Assembly (NCBI GenBank): GCA_021730855.1
Contig: JAKFYM010000279.1
Location: 1 to 11,152, forward strand
DNA: 11,152 nt
From: Bdellovibrionales bacterium
GTDB taxonomy: Bacteria > Bdellovibrionota > UBA1018 > CAIPTA01
Reading direction: 5' to 3'
The position numbers were made by a program, and so were the translations under genes. The notes under the pieces are model-generated. The model worked only from the letters and a program-made list of their open reading frames with translations, had not been told where the DNA came from and searched no databases. Below, piece after piece: positions 1 through 6,918 of the stretch; the stretch's first letter is position 1; each line of letters opens with the position of its first letter.

Positions 1-732
1 GGCGGCCTGCTCGCACATCCCGCTATCGCTCCAGAGAATCGAAGCGCAGCTCTCGGGGGAAATCACCGAATAGGTGGAAAATTCCTGCATCAACACGCGA
101 TCAGCCACGGCCACGGCCAAAGCCCCGCCCGAGCCACCTTCCCCAATCACGATCGTGATCACAGGCACCTCGAGCCCAAACATCCGCATGATGCTATCGG
201 CGATGGCCTCGCTCTGGCCGCGCTCTTCGGCGTCGAGGCCGGGATAAGCGCCAGGAGTGTCCACCAAAGTGATGATGGGGATCGAAAAACGAGCGGCCAT
301 TTCCATCAGGCGGATCGCCTTGCGGTAGCCTTCGGGTTTGGCCATGCCGAAATTGCGGCGCATCTTTTCCTTCGTCCCCCGGCCCTTTTGCTGGCCGATC
401 AAAAGCACGGGCTGCCCACGAAAACGGGCCAGGCCACCAATGATGGCGGCGTCGTCGCGAAATTTCCGATCACCATGCAGTTCCTGAAAATCGGAGAAGA
501 GGAGGTTGAGGTAATCCTCAGTGTAGGGACGCTGCGGGTGGCGCGAGAGCTGCACGCGCTGCCAAGGAGAGAGACTAGTGTAGACCTCCTGGATCAGTTG
601 CTGGAGTTTGCTCTCCAGGGCGCGCACTTCTGTGGAGAAATCCATTTTTTCCTGAACCGACATTTCCTTCAGGTCGGAGATCTTCTTTTCCAGGCTAGTG
701 ATGGGGCGTTCAAATTCGTAGTAGGCTTCCAT
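1..732 (-). CDS. accA: Acetyl-CoA carboxylase carboxyltransferase subunit alpha (N-terminal 244 codons; 3' end beyond window)
   Basis: AccA is the alpha half of the carboxyltransferase of acetyl-CoA carboxylase. With AccD it moves the carboxyl group from biotin on BCCP to acetyl-CoA, giving malonyl-CoA, the first committed step of fatty-acid synthesis in the cytoplasm. Translating 732 down to 1 gives an open frame from ATG with no stop. It starts MEAYYEFERPITSLEKKI, the usual N-terminal helical part, followed by the family segments ELHGDRNFRDD, GGLARFRG, GQQKGRGTKE, NFGMAKPEGYRKA, TLVDTPGAYPGLDAEERGQ, IGEGGSGGALA and YSVISPESCASILW. The GEGGSGGA stretch lies in the crotonase-like CoA-binding core. 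Family members are roughly 320 residues, so about a quarter is missing at the C-terminus because of the window edge. The gene lies 36 bases after the stop of the exported-protein gene on the same strand and may be co-transcribed with it. Identity is secure. Confidence 0.97.
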   Translation of the reverse strand, partial: MEAYYEFERPITSLEKKISDLKEMSVQEKMDFSTEVRALESKLQQLIQEVYTSLSPWQRVQLSRHPQRPYTEDYLNLLFSDFQELHGDRKFRDDAAIIGGLARFRGQPVLLIGQQKGRGTKEKMRRNFGMAKPEGYRKAIRLMEMAARFSIPIITLVDTPGAYPGLDAEERGQSEAIADSIMRMFGLEVPVITIVIGEGGSGGALAVAVADRVLMQEFSTYSVISPESCASILWSDSGMCEQAA

Positions 733-768
733 AAGCGTCCCACACTAACAAAGATACTGCGGGCTCGG

Positions 769-1440
769 CTAGGGGGATTTACGGGCTTCCTGGAGGAGTT
801 CGGAGTAGAGAATCTTGGACTCGCCTGATTTTGCATGGAAAAGCATGGCGCCCACTTCGTCCACCAGTATTTTGCGATGCGCAATATCCCGGGTGGTGAA
901 ACAAGAAAGCAGCTTTCGCAAGGAGAGGGTGCGCATGGCCCATTTGCAGTCGGTTAATAAATCACAGGCCAATTTGGCTTTTGCGTCGTCGGCATCTAGG
1001 GTGGGCTCGCGCTCCAGCTCCTGGCGGATGATGCGATTGATCTCGACGAATTCTTTGTTGGGCCTAAGGTTCACGGCCGTGTTCTCGTCCGCGGGTTTCC
1101 GCAGGAAAGCCGTGTCCTCACAGCGAAAATGGATGGGGGAACGGAAGTACGCGCCCGGGGCATGAAGAGCCTGGCTCAACTGGTGCACGAGCAAAGCCTT
1201 GCAGACCCGACGGCGCTCGAGGGTGGAGCTTTCGGCTTGGAAGCGCACGCCGTAGCAGAGCTGGAAGCGCAAAAGCTTGTGGTCAAAATCCTGCTCTTGC
1301 AAGGAAGCGATAGTGCGGCCGCCCAGGGATTTTTTCCCTCCATGAGGGGCACGAGCCGGCACCACGAGGCCGAAGAAAAACAGCAATGCCAGAAGGCAGG
1401 TCGCAGCCAAACTGGCCGCGGCCTTGGTGATTTTTTTCAT
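769..1440 (-). CDS. Exported six-cysteine protein of unknown function
   Basis: I do not recognise the family. The 223-residue product opens with a classical signal peptide: KK at 2-3, a hydrophobic core at about 10-27, then PARA before PHGG, giving a probable signal peptidase I site near residue 31. The protein is therefore probably periplasmic or secreted. The mature part has six cysteines (C62, C80, C107, C159, C165, C180), an even number that fits disulfide bonding outside the cytoplasm. It is otherwise charged and predicted largely helical, with no further membrane segment. The start ATG at 1440 lies 11 bases after the stop of the lipoprotein gene, and the intervening AGGTAG serves as its ribosome site. 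accA begins 36 bases downstream. Several out-of-frame openings overlap it, but only this frame has a signal peptide and tight operon spacing. Confidence 0.8.
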   Translation of the reverse strand: MKKITKAAASLAATCLLALLFFFGLVVPARAPHGGKKSLGGRTIASLQEQDFDHKLLRFQLCYGVRFQAESSTLERRRVCKALLVHQLSQALHAPGAYFRSPIHFRCEDTAFLRKPADENTAVNLRPNKEFVEINRIIRQELEREPTLDADDAKAKLACDLLTDCKWAMRTLSLRKLLSCFTTRDIAHRKILVDEVGAMLFHAKSGESKILYSELLQEARKSP

Positions 1441-1458
1441 TTCTACCTATTCTACCTA
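1441..1458 (-). repeat. Perfect 9-bp tandem duplication spanning stop codon and ribosome site
   Basis: On the plus strand ttctaccta occurs twice back to back (1441-1449 and 1450-1458). Read on the coding strand this is TAGGTAGAA twice. One copy carries the TAG stop of the lipoprotein gene. The other supplies the AGGTAG that can act as ribosome site for the exported-protein gene. Confidence 0.85.
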
Positions 1459-1883
1459 TACCAACCAGCCACACGGCCGTTCTCAAAAATTACCACACGT
1501 GAGCCATTGAGGGAGTACTGGGAGCCATAGATCCAGCGCTCATGGCCTCGTTTGCCGGTTCCGGCTAAATCTCTTTGCACGGGCTCGCCCCAGCTGTTGG
1601 CCACTTCTTCGCGGGTCATGCCAAGCACCACATCCCGGGCTTGGATCGCGCGGCGAACTCGGTGGTCGCCCTCAAATTCGCTGCCATCATCTTCCACCTT
1701 GGCGGTTTCCGTGTGGCAGTAACGGCCCGAGCAGAGGCCATCTTCGTCGGACTCTTCCGTTTCCTCGGCATAACCACGGTCGGCAGCGAGTTCTTCTTCT
1801 CCCCCAAAATCCAGGAAAGTGGCGCAGCCATTTAGGCCCAGGAAAAGCGTGACCAACAAGAGAGTGAAAATTCCGTTTTTCAT
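1452..1883 (-). CDS. Outer-membrane lipoprotein with BamE/SmpA-like C-terminal domain
   Basis: The 143-residue product has a lipoprotein signal: a basic start (MKNG), a hydrophobic core and the lipobox LNGC with Cys20 as the acylated residue. The residue after Cys is Ala, not Asp, which by the usual rule favours outer-membrane sorting. Residues 28-49 form a strongly acidic linker, followed by a cysteine pair at C51 and C56. From about residue 84 to the end, VVLGMTREEVANSWGEP, the RWIYG strand and the FENGRVAGWY strand match the BamE/SmpA/OmlA-like fold, where G-M-(S/T)-x-x-x-V/A followed by W-G-x-P is characteristic. Such domains often assist beta-barrel assembly or bind envelope proteins, but the exact role here is unknown. 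Start ATG at 1883 has a good ribosome site (GGAG, 1894-1891, 7-base spacing). It is the first gene of the run leading to accA. Confidence 0.85.
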   Translation of the reverse strand: MKNGIFTLLLVTLFLGLNGCATFLDFGGEEELAADRGYAEETEESDEDGLCSGRYCHTETAKVEDDGSEFEGDHRVRRAIQARDVVLGMTREEVANSWGEPVQRDLAGTGKRGHERWIYGSQYSLNGSRVVIFENGRVAGWYR

Positions 1884-1989
1884 AGTGAAACTCCTTTATA
1901 TCTGCCTATCGACACTACCCCCGAGATGATTTACCGACTATTTCACTTCTTCTTCTCATTTCAGGGGCCTGGCCTGCTAAACTAAGAGG
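1884..1989. promoter_or_regulatory. Divergent intergenic region between lipoprotein operon and fliL-like gene
   Basis: These 106 bases separate two divergently read genes and must hold the promoters for both. I see the GGAG ribosome site of the lipoprotein gene (1891-1894) and, on the other side, only AGAGG directly abutting the fliL-like ATG. I could not pick convincing -35/-10 pairs on either strand. Confidence 0.5.
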
Positions 1990-2640
1990 ATGTCAAAGCT
2001 GGATCCGATCAAGGAAAAGATTGGCGCCCTAAAAGCGCAGCTCGGGGAAAAACTCGGGCGTTTTGGTCTAGGAAAAAAGGGCGCTCCCGCTTCTGCTCCT
2101 GCTTCCGGTCAAGCACCGCCCTCGAACTCTTTAGGAGAAATCTACCGCAAAGGCAGCACCGGCACCCGCTTGCAAGTGTTGCTGATGGTTTTGTTTGCGA
2201 TCGTGGCCATAGCCAGCACGGGAATAGCCGTGAAGAAATTCATGAAACGCTTCCAAAAGGCTGCGGACCAGAGCGCGCTAAAAAAAGAGTATGCCGATAG
2301 CTTTGGCGAGATCAACCGCCGCGTGATCGAAAATGCGAGCGTGTTGTCGCTAGGAAAATTTACCGTAAATGCGTTTGTGGAAGGGAAATCCACCCATCTT
2401 TCGATGGACGTTTGGGTGCGCACCGACGGCGCTCCGGCCGCAGATTTTGTGCAAAAATGGGACACCGCCCTCTATGACAAAGTGGTCGAAGCCCTGAACG
2501 AGCTCTATCATGACAAAGTGAACTTGCTCAGCGAAGAGGGCAAGCAAATCGGCAAAACAAAAGTGATCGCAAAGCTCAATGAGGGGATGCAGGTGGGCAA
2601 GATCGAGGACATTTACTTCTACAACCTCGTCTCCCAATAG
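1990..2640 (+). CDS. FliL-like single-pass membrane protein (orphan)
   Basis: The 216-residue product has a basic, lysine-rich N-terminus (1-30), an Ala/Pro/Ser linker (31-48), one transmembrane segment at about 61-81 and a periplasmic-type C-terminal domain. The C-terminal part (about 119-216) has the layout of FliL: a paired-strand start (LGKFTVNAFVEG, then LSMDVWVRTD), a helical stretch, an LNEGM segment and the end GKIEDIYFYNLVSQ, resembling the 'V-x-x-V-x-F-T-x-F-V-V-Q' ending of FliL proteins. FliL associates with the flagellar basal body and stator; more distant members are stomatin-associated envelope proteins. No other flagellar gene is in view. The cytoplasmic N-terminus is unusually long, since FliL membrane segments normally lie within the first 20-40 residues. 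Only AGAGG abutting the ATG is visible as ribosome site, but no better in-frame start is near. The end is 20 bases from the convergent regulator gene. Confidence 0.75.
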   Translation: MSKLDPIKEKIGALKAQLGEKLGRFGLGKKGAPASAPASGQAPPSNSLGEIYRKGSTGTRLQVLLMVLFAIVAIASTGIAVKKFMKRFQKAADQSALKKEYADSFGEINRRVIENASVLSLGKFTVNAFVEGKSTHLSMDVWVRTDGAPAADFVQKWDTALYDKVVEALNELYHDKVNLLSEEGKQIGKTKVIAKLNEGMQVGKIEDIYFYNLVSQ

Positions 2641-2660
2641 GGTCTGCTCTCTGGCCACGA

Positions 2661-3959
2661 CTAATGGTCTAAGCTCGCTCCGTCCCGAATTCCAAATCGT
2701 TTCATCTTGCTCAAAAGCGTAGAGCGCGAGATGCCAAGCTCTTGGGCACTGACCGTGCGCGACCAACCATTGCGCTCAAGGGAGTGCTGGATGTGGCTGC
2801 GCTCCAGCTCCCGGAGTTTGCGCATTGGGGGCCGATCGATGGTGGGGAGTTTCATGGGCGTACCCACGTCTATGTGACTTTCTAAAATGCGCGCGCATTT
2901 CTCTGCGCGAGCAAGGAGCAAGGCGCGCTCGAGGATCGCACGCAGCTCCCGCACATTTCCGGGCCAGGAATACGACAATAATTTCGCCTCGGCCTCGGCG
3001 TCGATCTCCATCCCCCGCTCTTCCGCATAGTGCTTGGCTAGGGCGCGAATATCGAGCGGACGCTCGCGCAAGGGCGGGATCTTCACCACGAAACCAGCAA
3101 GGCGATAGTAGAGATCTAGGCGAAGACTCGCATTGGCCAGACGGTCCTCGATCGACTGGCTCGTGGCCGCGACGAGACGAAAGTCGGAGGTTTCAATCGT
3201 GTCGGAACCAAGGGCTTTCACTTCGCCGGCCTCCAATGCACGCAACAATTTCACTTGGGCCGCTAGCGGAACATCGGCCACTTCATCAAGAAAAAGCGTG
3301 CCGCCATTGGCCGAGCGCAGGGCGCCTAGCCGCGAACTTTCCGCGCCAGTGAAGGCGCCTTTTTTGTGGCCAAAGAGCTCGCTATCCGCAAGCGTGCCCG
3401 CCGTGTGTGCGCCATTGACCACCACGTAGGGGCCCTTAGCCCTGGCACTCCACTCGTGCACCAAGCGGGCGAGCAGTTCTTTTCCAGTTCCCGTCTCTCC
3501 GAGCAAAAGCACGGGGAGCGAAGAGGCTGACCAACGCTTGAGCCTTGCGAGAATCTCGCGCATTCCTGGATCCGCCACCACCCAATCGCCGGTTTCTAAG
3601 TCCGGCTCCTTTTCCTCACTCCAGCTGCAGCTCGAGCGGCCCAAGCGCAGGGTTCCCTGCGCGGGCAAGGGCGCGGACTGCACACGAACTCCATTTAGGA
3701 ACACTCCGTTGCGCGAGCCTATATCCTCAATCACATAGCCACTTTGCTCAAACAGCTGCAACCTTGCATGGTGGGGAGAGACAAAAGGATCGTCGAGCCG
3801 GATATCGCAATCGGCCCCGCTCCCGATGAGATAGTCGGTACGAAAAAGGCGAAGTCGTTTTTTTGCACCATGGTAGGGACGGAGAACTATTTGCTGGGGT
3901 GGGCGCAGCCGCTGCGTTTGTTCCGTGAGTGGGGATTTAAGCCAGGAAGTGGAATCCAT
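2661..3959 (-). CDS. FHA-domain sigma-54-dependent transcriptional activator
   Basis: This 432-residue bacterial enhancer-binding protein probably activates sigma-54 promoters in response to a phosphothreonine signal. Residues about 25-108 form an FHA domain with YLIGSGADCDI, SPHHA (61-65) and SRNGVFLNG (82-90), the phosphopeptide-binding loops. Residues about 126-355 form the AAA+ domain: Walker A GETGTGKE (154-161), the sigma-54 contact loop GAFTGA (201-206), Walker B GGTLFLDEVAD (219-229), the arginine-finger region LDLYYRL (281-287) and sensor II WPGNVREL (332-339). A Fis-type helix-turn-helix lies at about 385-423, with the recognition part at AQELGISRSTLLSKMKRFGI. Every catalytic motif is intact. 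There is no receiver domain, so the input is probably a Ser/Thr kinase rather than a histidine kinase. ATG 3959 has ribosome site AGGAG (3970-3966) with 6-base spacing. It is divergent from the HemX/CcsA-like gene, which may be one of its targets; that is an inference. Confidence 0.95.
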   Translation of the reverse strand: MDSTSWLKSPLTEQTQRLRPPQQIVLRPYHGAKKRLRLFRTDYLIGSGADCDIRLDDPFVSPHHARLQLFEQSGYVIEDIGSRNGVFLNGVRVQSAPLPAQGTLRLGRSSCSWSEEKEPDLETGDWVVADPGMREILARLKRWSASSLPVLLLGETGTGKELLARLVHEWSARAKGPYVVVNGAHTAGTLADSELFGHKKGAFTGAESSRLGALRSANGGTLFLDEVADVPLAAQVKLLRALEAGEVKALGSDTIETSDFRLVAATSQSIEDRLANASLRLDLYYRLAGFVVKIPPLRERPLDIRALAKHYAEERGMEIDAEAEAKLLSYSWPGNVRELRAILERALLLARAEKCARILESHIDVGTPMKLPTIDRPPMRKLRELERSHIQHSLERNGWSRTVSAQELGISRSTLLSKMKRFGIRDGASLDH

Positions 3960-4045
3960 GCAATTCTCCTATTGGATATTGCCCCTGGCTAAGCAAAATG
4001 CCTGCCATCTTGACTCCGATCGGAGCCTGCCGCACTCTCTCTATA
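3960..4045. promoter_or_regulatory. Divergent promoter region with a perfect 12-bp palindrome
   Basis: These 86 bases lie between the sigma-54 activator and the HemX/CcsA-like gene. They contain the activator's ribosome site (3966-3970) and the perfect palindrome CTCCGATCGGAG at 4014-4025, a candidate operator. A TATAAT sits at 4042-4047 and a TTGACT at 4010-4015, but they are 26 bases apart, too far for one standard promoter. Confidence 0.4.
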
Positions 4046-4858
4046 ATGACGAAGAATTTATTTCTGGCCACGATGGCAAGCTATTGGATTTGTTTCCTCC
4101 TGCGACTGCTAGGTTCGCCTAAGGTGACAAAAAAAATAGTGCTCCTGGAGCGGACGGCGCTACTGGTTTTCACCGCGGCCCTGGTTTTTTATATATCCAA
4201 GCTTCAGGTCATCGGCGCGCAGCTGCACTCGGAGACCTATGATCGGCCCGTGAGCCTGCTGCTCCTGGTCTGGTCGCTGAGCGTGGCGCATTTGGTGACA
4301 GAGGTAGTGTATGGAAACCAGACTACGGCCCTTTTCGTGAATTTCTGCACCGCACTTGCGCTCAATCTATCAGCGGCGATTGCTTCTTTTTTTCCTCATT
4401 TGTTCACCCATGATCTCAATTGGCTCAGCTTCCATCGCTTATGCTTTTTGTTTGGTTATGCTTTCTGTATTCTCGCCCTACCTCTGGTCTTTCAATATTT
4501 CTGGCTTTCTTGCGTGCAAAAACCTAGCGCCTCCGAAGAAGCGGGGGCGCGCCAATCGCGACTTTGGCGCCTGGATCGCATGGCCTATCGCCTGGTGCTG
4601 TGGGCGCTGCCTTTGCTCACGGCCGGCATCATCACGGAGGCCTTGGTGCTCTTGGAAAACCACCAACTGCCCGACCCCGCCGATCTCTGGAGGGTGAACA
4701 AGGAAACAGTGCTGGCTCTGGCCACTTGGTTTCTTTGCGGAATCTATTTGCACACCCGCCTTTTTTTCGGCTGGAAAAACCAACGTTCGGCCATTCTCTA
4801 CCTAGCGGGCTTGGTGCTGCTGCTGGTTGGCCACTTTAGCCAGGCAGTGATGAGCTAG
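4046..4858 (+). CDS. HemX/CcsA-like cytochrome c assembly membrane protein
   Basis: This integral membrane protein (270 residues from this start) has about eight hydrophobic segments. Its second half follows the CcsA/CcmC/HemX plan: a membrane histidine in FHRLCFLFGYAF, a positively charged loop (WRLDRMAYRLVLWALPL), then LWRVNKETVLALATW, GIYLHTR and a final hydrophobic segment ending GHFSQAVMS. That matches the family ending 'W-x-x-D-x-K-E-x-x-x-L-x-x-W-x-x-Y-x-x-Y-L-H-x-R'. Family members carry haem across the membrane for cytochrome c maturation, or in the HemX branch influence HemA. The tryptophan-rich WWD motif of true CcsA is degenerate, which favours the HemX side, yet no hemA follows. 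The start is uncertain: ATGs at 3998, 4046 and 4073 are all in frame and none has a clear ribosome site. 4046 was chosen because it gives the usual length. The stop is 2 bases before the next gene, so coupled translation is likely. Confidence 0.75.
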   Translation: MTKNLFLATMASYWICFLLRLLGSPKVTKKIVLLERTALLVFTAALVFYISKLQVIGAQLHSETYDRPVSLLLLVWSLSVAHLVTEVVYGNQTTALFVNFCTALALNLSAAIASFFPHLFTHDLNWLSFHRLCFLFGYAFCILALPLVFQYFWLSCVQKPSASEEAGARQSRLWRLDRMAYRLVLWALPLLTAGIITEALVLLENHQLPDPADLWRVNKETVLALATWFLCGIYLHTRLFFGWKNQRSAILYLAGLVLLLVGHFSQAVMS

Positions 4859-4860
4859 AG

Positions 4861-6756
4861 ATGGCCACTTGCGCGCTAAGGTTTGTTTTTTTCTTGGCCG
4901 CCCTTGGCCTCCTAGTATTCCTAGCCGGCACTCCGCTCTTAGTGGAAGAAGGGATTCGCGCCAACCAATGGGTGGCGATCCTAGGGATCTTTTTTCTGTG
5001 GGCCGCCTCGGCCGCCAGCTGGGGGCGGTTCTTTCTCCGCAAAATCCAGACTGCCGAGACGAGCTTTGGTTTGGCACTCGCCCTGGGTTTTTTATTTTTT
5101 GCCTTCGTGGCTTTCGCGCTCGGTGCCGCGGGCCTGCTCCTCGGATCCTTGCGTTGGCTGCTTTTGGGAATTTGTGCGCTTGGCCTGGCGCTCGAGCTCC
5201 CGCACCTAGGAAAACTTCCGCGCCCTTCTCTGGCGCGTCTGCTGCGATTGCAATCTCTTTTCCTCCTGCCGATTCTTCTCCTGGTCTTGCTTCCCGGCAT
5301 CGATGCTTTGTACCTGCACTCTTTCTGGGATCCTTTGCACCATCACCTGGTGGGGCCACGGCTTTGGTGGGAAAGCCAGCGCATCTATTTTCCTACCAAC
5401 TATGTGGGGGCCTATCAGGAGGGCGGGTTCGAGCTCCTATTCCTCTGGCCCCATTTTTTCTTCGCCGCCGAGGGGGGGCGTGGCCTGCTCCCAGTGCAGA
5501 TTTTTTCCCAGCTCGCCCATTTCACCGCCTACGTGGCCGCCTTGAGCCTGGGCTGGCAGCTTGCCTGGGGGAAAGAATTTCGCCTGCGCTGCGTGGCTCT
5601 AGCTCTTTTCGCGTCCCCCGCGGCCCTGCTCTTTGCGATCCCCACGGCCAAGAATGATTGGGGCATCATTGTTTGGGTGCTGGCGGGGTTTGTGCTGCTG
5701 CTGCAGGCAAAGGGGCGATCCGCCTTTTTGTGCTGCGGACTGCTTTGGGGAATGGCGGTGCTCGGGAAATTCACGGCGGTCTTTGCCGTGGGCGGCCTTG
5801 GCTTGGCGTGGGTTGTGTTTTCCGGGCGCGCGGACAAAAACTTCGTCAAGTCGATGGGATTTCTTGGGCTTGGTTTTTTTCTGGGCGCGCTTCCGCTCTT
5901 GACGCGAAATTTTTTGGGGACAGGAAATCCATTCTTTCCTCTGCTAGCGGAGATCTTTCCCACGGCGGAGACCGCCCTCGGCCCTACTTGGCGTGAAGCC
6001 TTTCTCCGCTACCAAGAGGGTCCCGGCACCGAGATTCCCGCCCGCGTGAAGGAGTGGGCGAAAGAAGTGCCCCTCACCGCGCTCTTGGTCTCCGCGCCCT
6101 TCCTGCTGCAGGCAAGGCAGCCTCGCTCCCTGCGCATCACCATCCTTGGATTATTGGTGGGGGCGGTCGCGTTTTTTCTGCTCTCGGGCCCGGCCACGGA
6201 GATTCGCTTGCTGGGGGGGATCCTCCCGCTCACGGGCCTATTGGTGGGCCCCGTCCTTTTCCTCCTCAGCGGAAAAGGCCCAAAGCTTCGCAGAGGCGTA
6301 GAGTACGTGGCGCTGGGAATCCTGCTGGTAGCCCTGCCCTTCCGCTGGGACGCGCTAAGGCGCATGAGCGCGATCGCCACTCCCGAACAAAGCGCCCAAA
6401 CCTATGTGAGCGCCGGCGCCCAAGCCTGGTTCCGCGCGCAGTTCCAGCCCGGCCAAAAGGCCGCCACCCTGGTGGAATCCCGTCTCTACCATTCCCTACC
6501 CTACCCGATCGTAAGGCTCTGGGACGCACCCAACCTCGACCGCAAACTAAGGGCCACGCAGACCATGCGCGAATTCTTCCAAGTGCTGGAAGCCGAGGGC
6601 GTGACCCACCTAATTCTGAGCCAGGAACGGCTAGACCTTTTCTACCCGAAAGAGCTGGTAAACCAGGTGGAAGCCTATGTTTTCCAACACCCCAAGAGCA
6701 TTCTCTTCGAAACCCCAATGTCGATGGTGGCCGACGTAAAAACCCTGGCAAAATAA
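4861..6756 (+). CDS. Multi-pass GT-C-type glycosyltransferase-like membrane protein
   Basis: The 631-residue product has roughly a dozen hydrophobic segments over its first 480 residues and a soluble C-terminal tail of about 130 residues. The layout resembles lipid-linked-sugar glycosyltransferases of the PMT/ArnT/RgtA group (GT-C fold). The first large outer loop, at about residues 142-185, has FWDPLHHHLVGPRLWWE followed by YVGAYQEGGFELL, where the family has an acidic residue and a tyrosine/histidine pattern at the active site. Later, PTAKNDWGIIVWVLAGF and GLLWGMAVLGKFTA match the 'K-x-D ... G-x-x-x-G-x-x-x-x-x-K-Y/F-T' pattern of these proteins, and GTGNPFFPL follows. Such enzymes transfer sugars from polyprenyl-phosphate carriers onto lipids or proteins at the outer face of the inner membrane; the substrate here is unknown. 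It starts 2 bases after the HemX/CcsA-like stop and probably shares its transcript. Long antisense openings over it arise from high GC content. Confidence 0.75.
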   Translation: MATCALRFVFFLAALGLLVFLAGTPLLVEEGIRANQWVAILGIFFLWAASAASWGRFFLRKIQTAETSFGLALALGFLFFAFVAFALGAAGLLLGSLRWLLLGICALGLALELPHLGKLPRPSLARLLRLQSLFLLPILLLVLLPGIDALYLHSFWDPLHHHLVGPRLWWESQRIYFPTNYVGAYQEGGFELLFLWPHFFFAAEGGRGLLPVQIFSQLAHFTAYVAALSLGWQLAWGKEFRLRCVALALFASPAALLFAIPTAKNDWGIIVWVLAGFVLLLQAKGRSAFLCCGLLWGMAVLGKFTAVFAVGGLGLAWVVFSGRADKNFVKSMGFLGLGFFLGALPLLTRNFLGTGNPFFPLLAEIFPTAETALGPTWREAFLRYQEGPGTEIPARVKEWAKEVPLTALLVSAPFLLQARQPRSLRITILGLLVGAVAFFLLSGPATEIRLLGGILPLTGLLVGPVLFLLSGKGPKLRRGVEYVALGILLVALPFRWDALRRMSAIATPEQSAQTYVSAGAQAWFRAQFQPGQKAATLVESRLYHSLPYPIVRLWDAPNLDRKLRATQTMREFFQVLEAEGVTHLILSQERLDLFYPKELVNQVEAYVFQHPKSILFETPMSMVADVKTLAK

Positions 6757-6778
6757 TTCACCGCAAAAAACCAGGAAT

Positions 6779-6807
6779 TTGATCGGTAGCAACAAGAGTG
6801 CTACATA
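6779..6807 (+). promoter_or_regulatory. Possible promoter of the tRNA-Leu gene
   Basis: TTGATC (6779-6784) is followed after 17 bases by TACATA (6802-6807), with TG one base before it (6799-6800) as in extended -10 promoters. It ends about 25 bases before the tRNA. The -10 match is only moderate, so co-transcription with the upstream gene is also possible. Confidence 0.35.
6786..6804. other. Small hairpin between glycosyltransferase-like gene and tRNA
   Basis: GTAGCA and TGCTAC form a perfect 6-bp stem with a 7-base loop (6792-6798). It overlaps the spacer of the possible tRNA promoter. No T-run follows directly on either strand, so it is not a clear terminator. A second, weaker stem (AAGAA/TTCTT) lies at 6807-6819. 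Confidence 0.4.
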
Positions 6808-6831
6808 AGAAAGCTTCTTTGAAAACAAAAT

Positions 6832-6918
6832 GGCCCTTTGGCGGAATTGGTAGACGCACAGGTTTCAAAAACCTGCGCCTTCACGGGCATCCGAGTTCGA
6901 TTCTCGGAGGGGCCACCA
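6832..6918 (+). tRNA. tRNA-Leu (anticodon CAA), CCA end encoded
   Basis: The 87 bases fold as a class II tRNA. The acceptor stem pairs GGCCCTT (6832-6838) with AGGGGCC (6908-6914), including one U-G pair. The D stem is short, GCG/CGC. The anticodon stem is CAGGT/ACCTG around the loop TTCAAAA (6864-6870), giving anticodon CAA at 6866-6868, which reads UUG. A long variable arm typical of Leu follows (6876-6890), then a perfect T stem CCGAG/CTCGG with loop TTCGATT. The discriminator is A (6915) and CCA is encoded (6916-6918). The 3' half overlaps the end of the serine recombinase gene on the other strand, so this tRNA serves as the integration site of the element to its right. The fold is complete, so the tRNA should still work after integration. 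Confidence 0.97.
6865..6918. other. Inferred attachment junction (here attL) inside the tRNA-Leu 3' half
   Basis: The recombinase frame enters the tRNA at its CCA end (6918) and stops at TGA in the anticodon loop (6867-6865). Base composition changes at the tRNA 3' end, and the recombinase is the gene nearest the tRNA, as usual for integrated elements. The exact crossover bases cannot be seen without attR or the circular form, which lie outside the window. Confidence 0.65.

Noticed and set aside
388..828. Plus-strand 146-codon frame
   Set aside because: It is antisense to accA, whose conserved motifs fix the coding strand.
1964..1978. Sigma-54-like -24/-12 spacing (GG, ten bases, GC) before the fliL-like gene
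   Set aside because: The -24 half fits poorly, and the predicted transcription start would fall almost on the ATG at 1990.
2825..3352. Plus-strand frames across the sigma-54 activator
   Set aside because: They are shadows of the AAA+ domain coding region, with no recognisable protein features.
4802..5359. Long minus-strand open frames opposite the glycosyltransferase-like gene
   Set aside because: They lie in GC-rich DNA, give arginine/proline-rich products without domains, and overlap a plus-strand frame with clear membrane topology.
6054..6782. Plus-strand 242-codon frame and minus-strand 6266-6751 frame
   Set aside because: Low-complexity Gly/Pro/Arg-rich translations fully inside the real gene; no ribosome site or domain.
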